NCBI GenBank assembly: GCA_002366755.1
Contig: DFBV01000156.1
Coordinates: forward strand, 5,004-11,009
From: Anaerolineales bacterium UBA3071
GTDB lineage: Bacteria; Chloroflexota; Anaerolineae; UBA3071
DNA length: 6,006 nt
Direction: 5' to 3'
Part shown: one piece after another, positions 1 to 5,100 of the stretch
Layout: the number at the start of each line of letters is the position of its first letter
Numbering within the stretch: position 1 is the stretch's first letter
The notes under the pieces: model-generated
What the model was told of the DNA's origin: nothing
The model's database searches: none
Seen by the model: only the letters and a program-made list of their open reading frames with translations
Translations under genes and position numbers: made by a program

Positions 1-5
1 GAGAT

Positions 6-200
6 ATGGGTCGAGATGTCGCAGAGTTGGTGGAGCCTTATCTCTCGGATGACCCTATCAAGTGGGGAAAGCTGGCCAGCGACGTCCAGTGGCGTCGCCT
101 GCAGCTTCTGCTCCTGAGGGAGATCCTTGTGGAATTGAGGAAGTTGAACAGCGCGGGCTGGCAGCAAAAGGGAACGGGAGAAGGCAAAACGACAGGCTAA
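6..200 (+). CDS. Small hypothetical protein, possibly the C-terminal end of a longer one
   Basis: I do not recognise this product. The frame gives 64 residues from ATG 6 to TAA 198-200, but it is open to the window edge, so the true start may lie upstream; only five bases precede the ATG and no ribosome site can be judged. The first 50 residues look like real protein: an acidic segment (ELVEPYLSDDP), then an amphipathic leucine-rich helix (WRRLQLLLLREILVELRKLN) that could mediate oligomerisation. There is no signal peptide or membrane span. The last dozen residues (QQKGTGEGKTTG) are low-complexity and come from a purine-rich tract that runs straight into the 27-bp repeat at 199-225, so the natural C-terminus may have been changed by repeat DNA. 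The same strand and short gap to the next gene allow co-transcription but do not prove it. Being a spurious frame remains possible. Confidence 0.45.
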   Translation: MGRDVAELVEPYLSDDPIKWGKLASDVQWRRLQLLLLREILVELRKLNSAGWQQKGTGEGKTTG

Positions 201-225
201 AGAACGCGAAAGGAGCGAAAAGATG
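199..225 (+). repeat. 27-bp GCGAAARGA dispersed repeat, copy A
   Basis: The core ACGCGAAAGGAGCGAAAAGA (204-223) is shared by all three copies in this window, and the full 27 bp is identical to 4065-4091. Internally it is two tandem 9-mers, GCGAAAGGA and GCGAAAAGA. It overlaps the TAA stop of the upstream frame by two bases. It also carries AAGGAG (210-215) seven bases before an ATG (223-225), so it brings a Shine-Dalgarno/start pair. That ATG opens only a six-codon frame (stop TGA 241-243), overlapping the beginning of the binding-protein gene. Confidence 0.85.
210..215 (+). promoter_or_regulatory. Candidate Shine-Dalgarno carried by repeat copy A
   Basis: AAGGAG lies 7 bases before ATG 223 (a six-codon frame) and 14 bases before GTG 230, the most upstream start of the binding-protein frame. 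The spacing suits ATG 223 better than GTG 230. It could therefore drive a leader peptide coupled to the main gene, or be incidental to the repeat. Confidence 0.3.
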
Positions 226-229
226 ACAA

Positions 230-1936
230 GTGCGTACACGTGACATCCGTTTCCCGCCTTCGAACGTTGGCGTGTATCGCGAGCACGAGAGTCGACCATC
301 GGTGTGCGCTGGCTGCCCGAGGCTGTCTGGGCGGGCATTCCTGCATCTGGCAGCGATAGCGGTCACCGCAGTGATCCTGGCCGGCTGCGGCCAGTCGACG
401 CCTGCCGTCGTCGAGAAGGCGACCGTCGTAGAGGAAGCTGTCACGCCGGTCTCGGCTCCGCGCCAGGGCGGCACGCTGGTCGTGGGCATGGCTGCCACCT
501 CTGTCGTCACCCTGGATCCGGCTGCCTACAGCGACCGGGCCACGGAAACCGTCATCCGCAACATCTTCGACGGCTTGGTGACCCGCACCACGGACAACGA
601 GGTCGTCTTGGAACTGGCCGAGGAGTACCGCTGGGTGGATAGCCAGACTGTCGAATTCGATCTCAAGCCAGGCGTGAAGTTCCACAACGGCGAATCGCTG
701 ACAGCGGACGACGTGGTCTTCACCTTCGAGCGCATCCTGAACCAGGACATTGGAGCGCAGCGGAGGGGTTTTGTCCAGGAAGTGGGAAGCGTAGAGAGGG
801 TAGACCAAAACACCGTGCGCTTCAACCTCAAGAGCCCCTGGCCCGTTTTTCTCCAGATGCTTGTGCACAACCAGATCGTGCCTCATGATTATCTGGCCTG
901 GGCCGGTAACGCCAGGTTTGCCAGAAGGGTACTAGGTTCCGGCCCTTTCAGGTTCGTCGAGGGAGACCTGAGCGAGCAGATCGTTCTGGAGCGTTTCGGC
1001 GATTACTACGGCGGGGCCGACGCTCTGCCACCGGTGGGGCCTCCTTATCTGGAGCGGGTGACCTTTCGCATGATCCCGGAAGCCAGCGCGCGAGTGGAGG
1101 CGTTGTCGACCGGAGAGGTGCATATCATCCAGGATGTGCCGTCGCTTTTGGTGACGCAGCTTATCGGCAATCCCGAGATCACGATCAAGACCACGATGGG
1201 CACACGCCCCAAGTTCATGGATCTCAACGTTACCTCTCCACCCTTCGACGATGTGCGTGTGCGCCGGGCGCTGAACTATGCCCTGGATACGGACAAGATC
1301 CTGACAGAGGTAGCCAGCGGTTACGGCGTTGTCTTGCCTGGCCCGCTCTCCCCTGCCAATCTCTACGCCGACCCTAGCCTGGCGCCTTACGGCCATGATC
1401 CGGAGAAGGTCGAAGCGCTTCTAGATGAGGCCGGATACAGGCCCGAAGATATCTCCTTTGTGATTGATGCCTACGGTCCATACATGGAAATCGCCGAGGC
1501 CGTGGTCAGGCAGTTGCGGGCGCTGGGCATGGATGTCAGTGTGCGCACCTGGGACTACGAGGAGGTGAAGCCGCTCCTCCTCAACTGCCAGCGGCAGGCT
1601 TTCCTGCGCGATTGGGGCGATTCGGCCTTTGATCCGGTGGGCTATGTGGAGGCTAAGTGGCAGACCTATGTCGAGGGCACTCCCGCCGGCAGGGGCAACT
1701 TCTCTTGCTATTCCAACCCCAGAGCAGACGAATTGATCACGGCAGGAGCCTCAGAGCCGGATCCAAAGAAGCGCCGAGAGATCTACGACGAGATGCAGCG
1801 GATCATTTACGAGGACGCACCGGCCGTCTTCCTCTACGTGCCCCAGGAGATCGAGGCCGCTTCCGCCAGGGTGCACAACTGGCAGCCTAGCCCCGATAGC
1901 CGTATCAATCTGCATGACGTGTGGTTGGCTGACTGA
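230..1936 (+). CDS. ABC transporter substrate-binding lipoprotein, family 5 (peptide/oligopeptide type)
   Basis: This is the extracytoplasmic receptor of a family-5 (DppA/OppA-like, SBP_bac_5) ABC importer, a class that binds peptides, sugars or other solutes and passes them to a permease; the ligand cannot be read from sequence. A basic region is followed by a hydrophobic stretch (AFLHLAAIAVTAVILAGC) with lipobox LAGC and lipidated Cys at residue 53. A Thr/Val/Glu-rich linker follows, and the domain starts near residue 78 (RQGGTLVVG). Family hallmarks are LDPAAYSDRATE, the TADDVVFTFERIL block (158-170) and RRALNYALDTDKIL (about 345-358), and the C-terminal YDEMQRIIYEDAPAVFLYVP helix-strand. 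About 568 residues is normal for the family. An in-frame TGA at 224-226 limits the start. GTG 302 gives a typical 28-residue lipoprotein signal and may be the real start, while GTG 230 adds 24 unusual residues. The gene ends in tandem stops TGA TAA. No permease or ATPase gene is in view. Confidence 0.93.
   Translation: MRTRDIRFPPSNVGVYREHESRPSVCAGCPRLSGRAFLHLAAIAVTAVILAGCGQSTPAVVEKATVVEEAVTPVSAPRQGGTLVVGMAATSVVTLDPAAYSDRATETVIRNIFDGLVTRTTDNEVVLELAEEYRWVDSQTVEFDLKPGVKFHNGESLTADDVVFTFERILNQDIGAQRRGFVQEVGSVERVDQNTVRFNLKSPWPVFLQMLVHNQIVPHDYLAWAGNARFARRVLGSGPFRFVEGDLSEQIVLERFGDYYGGADALPPVGPPYLERVTFRMIPEASARVEALSTGEVHIIQDVPSLLVTQLIGNPEITIKTTMGTRPKFMDLNVTSPPFDDVRVRRALNYALDTDKILTEVASGYGVVLPGPLSPANLYADPSLAPYGHDPEKVEALLDEAGYRPEDISFVIDAYGPYMEIAEAVVRQLRALGMDVSVRTWDYEEVKPLLLNCQRQAFLRDWGDSAFDPVGYVEAKWQTYVEGTPAGRGNFSCYSNPRADELITAGASEPDPKKRREIYDEMQRIIYEDAPAVFLYVPQEIEAASARVHNWQPSPDSRINLHDVWLAD
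302..388 (+). other. Lipoprotein signal peptide and lipobox of the binding protein
   Basis: Reading from GTG 302, the sequence has a short N-region with Arg residues, a hydrophobic core rich in Ala, Ile, Val and Leu, then LAGC with the Cys codon at 386-388. This fits signal peptidase II cleavage before Cys and membrane anchoring by a lipid. It is the main argument for a start at 302 rather than 230. Confidence 0.8.
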
Positions 1937-1963
1937 TAAGGACGCGAAAGGAGCGAAAAGAGG
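1937..1963 (+). repeat. 27-bp GCGAAARGA dispersed repeat, copy B
   Basis: This copy differs from copies A and C at three of 27 positions but keeps the 20-base core exactly (1942-1961). It begins directly after the TGA stop of the binding-protein gene. As in copy A, its left edge reads TAA, giving the upstream gene a tandem stop. The final ATG of the other copies is AGG here, so this copy carries no start codon. Confidence 0.8.
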
Positions 1964-2006
1964 AGAGAGTTCGAGCAATCCGTCAGGCAATCGATCTGTT
2001 GGTATT

Positions 2007-2093
2007 GACGAAAGACGGACGACGAAAGACCGAGTCCACCGCCATCTCCTGCTAGCTTCGTCGTTCGTCCCTGGCCCTTCGTCCTTCGTCGTC
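2007..2093 (+). repeat. Intergenic GACGAARGAC-type repeat with inverted arms
   Basis: The spacer between the two large genes contains GACGAAAGAC-like units at 2007-2030 and their complements (TTCGTCGTTCGTCC, TTCGTCCTTCGTCGTC) at 2057-2093. The arm 2018-2030 matches the reverse complement of 2081-2093 at 12 of 13 positions, with about 50 bases between. The shorter complementary units inside offer alternative pairings. This looks like a member of a dispersed intergenic repeat family, but membership cannot be tested here. The right arm ends three bases before the Shine-Dalgarno of the kinase gene, so folding could affect access to it. With copy B, this accounts for much of the 1937-2107 gap; I see no convincing promoter or rho-independent terminator in it. 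Confidence 0.6.
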
Positions 2094-2095
2094 AT

Positions 2096-2100
2096 AGGAG
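2096..2100 (+). promoter_or_regulatory. Ribosome binding site of the histidine kinase gene
   Basis: AGGAG lies seven bases before ATG 2108, an optimal spacing. It fixes the start of the long kinase frame, and the protein begins with the expected short cytoplasmic segment before its first membrane helix. Confidence 0.8.
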
Positions 2101-2107
2101 TTCAGTC

Positions 2108-5100
2108 ATGCTGTTCGGAATCCGATGGGGGAGCCTCCGCAACAAAATCCTCGCCTGGTCCTTTGTGCCCACTGCCATCATCCTCACCGCAGTAGCCTGG
2201 GTCACCTTCAGCGCCTACCAACGGGTGACAGAAGACTTGGTCATCGTACGGAACCAGGAATTGGCCCGCTTCTCGGCAGGGGAGTTCGCGACAGGCTTGA
2301 CAGAATACACTGGCCTCCTCACCGAATACGCCGGTCTTCTGGGTGGCTTGCCGCCTATTGCCTATGCTGACGAGAGCGATTTGATCGTCCAGCGTGACGT
2401 ACTGATGCGGGCCAGAAGCCGCTTTGAGGTCTTCGACGGTGGCGTGCTTATCCTCAGCAATCAGGGTACGGTCGTGGCCACAGAGCCGGAGCGGCCAGAG
2501 ATCCTGGGGCAGAACTGGTCCAATCGCTCCTACTTCCGCCACATGCTGCGTTCGCCAAGGCCGGTCTTCTCGGACATCGTGGCTGACGGACCGCAGGGAG
2601 CGGAGGCCATCGTCGTTGGCGTGCCCATCAAGGGAGACCACGGGCAGTTCCTGGGACTGATAGCCGGCATGTTTCGTCTGGGCGCAACCGCGATCAATCC
2701 CTTCTACCGCGACATTGCCAGGCTTCGTATAGGCGAGAGCGGCAGCACCTATTTGGTTGACAGCGCGGGGCGGGCGATTCACCATTCTGACCCCGACCTG
2801 ATTGGGGATGGCCTCTCCAGCCAAGCGACAGTGCAACAGGTGCTGGCTGGAGAGGTGGGCGCGCTGCGCACCCGCGATGTGGAGGGTCGGGACATCGTCG
2901 CCAGCTTCGCTCCGGTGCCGGGCACGTCTTGGGGTCTCGTCGGCGAGGAGACCTGGGCTGCGCTGACCAGTGGCATTCGAGGCTACCAGCGCTTCCTGCT
3001 GTTGCTGCTGGTGCTGGGTGTGGTGATACCTGCTCTCGTCGTTACATTTGGCGTCAGGCGGATCACAAAGCCGATCACGGAGCTCATCGGCGCCGCCCAG
3101 GAGGTGGCTGGAGGCAATTTCGGCCAGACGATCAGCGCCCGGACGGGAGATGAGATCGAGGAACTGGCCGAGCAATTCAACCGCATGGCTGCGCATCTCC
3201 AGGAATCGTACGCTCACCTCGAGCAAAGGGTGGCTGACCGGACCAAAGAGATGGCGACCCTGAACGCCATCGCTGCCACGGTGAGCCAGTCCCTGGATTT
3301 GAATGAGATCCTGGACGACACCCTGGACAAGACGCTGCAGGTCATGGAGATCGAAGCTGGGGGAGTCTATCTCTTGGATGAAGAAAATGATGGGGTGCTG
3401 ACCATCGCCGCCCAGCGAGGGTTCAGCCCGGGGTTCGTTGAGGAGATAGATCGGCTGCGGGTAGGCGAAGGCTTCTCCGGCCACGTGGTCCAATCCGGCC
3501 AGCCCCTGGTGGTGAGGGATGCCTCTACAGACCCTCGGCTCACCCGCATGGTGGTCAGGGAGGAAAGGCTCCGCTCCCTGGCTAGCGTGCCTCTGATCTC
3601 TAAGGGGAAGGTGCTGGGCACTCTGTTCGCCATCACTCGTGGCTACCGTGAGTTCACCGACCAGGATGTCCAGTTGCTCACCTCCATTGGCCACCAAATC
3701 GGAGTGGCTGTTGAGAACGCTGGCCTCTACGAGGATACCAAGAGCCGACTGGCCCAACTCTCCGCTCTACAAGAGACCACCCGAGCCGTTGCCAGCACCC
3801 TGGAGCTGGACAGACTCTTGAACCTCATCGTCCAACAAGCCGCCACTCTCTTGCAGGCTGATGGGGGTATTCTCAACCTGGTTGATTGGGAGAAGAACGA
3901 AGATGAGGCGGTGGCCTGTACTGGCTTGGCCACCTCTGTAGTCGGCAGTCGTTCCCCCTTGGAAGGTGGCCTCTCCGGCTGGGTAACCCTCCATAACCAA
4001 CCACTCATATCTGACCAACTCCAAGATGACAGCCGGGTGGACCGACGCGGGCTTGCACTGATGGAAAGAACGCGAAAGGAGCGAAAAGATGGGACAAAGA
4101 AGCAAATCCAGAATGCCGCCCTAGCCCCCTTGCCCCCCCCTCGTTCCCCCCCACTGGGGGGGATGAAGGGGGGGGTCATGGGTACCTTGGTGGTCGTGGA
4201 CAAACAAGGGGGCAGAGGGAAGTTCGACCAGAGTGATTTGGACCTCCTGGTAGCTTTCGCCAACCAGGCTGCCACGGCCATCGAGAATGCTCACCTCTTC
4301 GAGGCAGAGAGCGAGCGGCGGCGCGAAGCCACCCTCTTGGCCGAGATGGCCAAGCTCATCAGCGGCACCCTGGACCTGGACGAGGTGCTGCGCCTGACCG
4401 CTGAGTACGCAGTGGACGTCTTCGACGTTCAGTGCTGTTGTCTTTTCCTGTATGATGAGGCAAAGGGGACCCTCAGACCGGCGGTGCTTTTTGGGTTTGA
4501 CAATCAAGTAGCCGCCGCGCTAGCTGAGCTTGCTGAGGCCGACCATGAGGCGGGGTTCTCTCCGAGCGAGAGGATGCGGCGGACGGTCTTCGAATCCCTT
4601 CAGCCGCTGATTATCGAGGATGTGCCCTCGGAACCACACCTCAGCCCCTCTGATCTCCTCGATCTTCAATCGGCCCTGGTGGTGCCCATCGAAGTGGGAG
4701 GGCGCAGGCTGGGAGCGATGCAGCTAGCCACCCGCCCGCCCAGGCGACGTCGTTTCACTGACCATGAGGGGGAGATGGCGCTGGCCATGGCCAACCAGGC
4801 GGCTGTGGTCATCGAGAACGCGCGGCTCTTCGACGCCGAGCAACGACGGGCGGAGCAGTTCCGCGTGATCAGCGAGGTAGGGCGCCAGGTGACCTCCATC
4901 TTGGCCGTTGATGAGTTGATGGCCCAGATGACCAGGCTAATCCAAGAGGCTTTCGATTATTATCACGTGGGTATCGGCCTGATCGAAGGTGATGAGGTGG
5001 TCTACAAGGTTGGGGCCGGTGTCGTGTGGGATGATTCTCGGTTTCAATTCGAACCCTCACGGCTCAAAGTGGGCCAGGAGGGTATCACGGGCTGGGTCGC

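Noticed and set aside
197..886. Antisense open frame of 229 codons opposite the binding protein
   Set aside because: The sense strand carries the lipobox and SBP_bac_5 signatures. The antisense product is Arg/Asp/His-rich and unrecognisable.
2005..2010. TTGACG as a -35 promoter box for the kinase
   Set aside because: No acceptable -10 hexamer lies 16-18 bases downstream, and the bases belong to the repeat array.
1914..2195. Short + strand frame spanning the end of the binding protein, the spacer repeats and the kinase start
   Set aside because: It reads through two repeat families and overlaps two well-supported genes in other frames. It has no family resemblance.
2102..3757. Antisense open frame of 551 codons opposite the kinase
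   Set aside because: Its translation is Gln/His/Ala-rich with no recognisable domain. The opposite strand encodes continuous, motif-rich TM, dCache, HAMP and GAF sequence with a good ribosome site. Long antisense frames are common in GC-rich genes.
199..4091. The three 27-bp copies as a CRISPR array
   Set aside because: The copies are about 1.7 and 2.1 kb apart with genes between them, and no cas gene is present.
4133..4175. The GC hairpin as a rho-independent terminator
   Set aside because: No U-tract follows the stem, and it lies inside a continuous coding frame whose downstream domains are intact.
4060..4180. Kinase as two genes or a pseudogene split at the GAF2 repeats
   Set aside because: The frame stays open across all inserts and continues into intact GAF3, GAF4 and kinase domains. 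I find no in-frame stop from 2108 to 6006.
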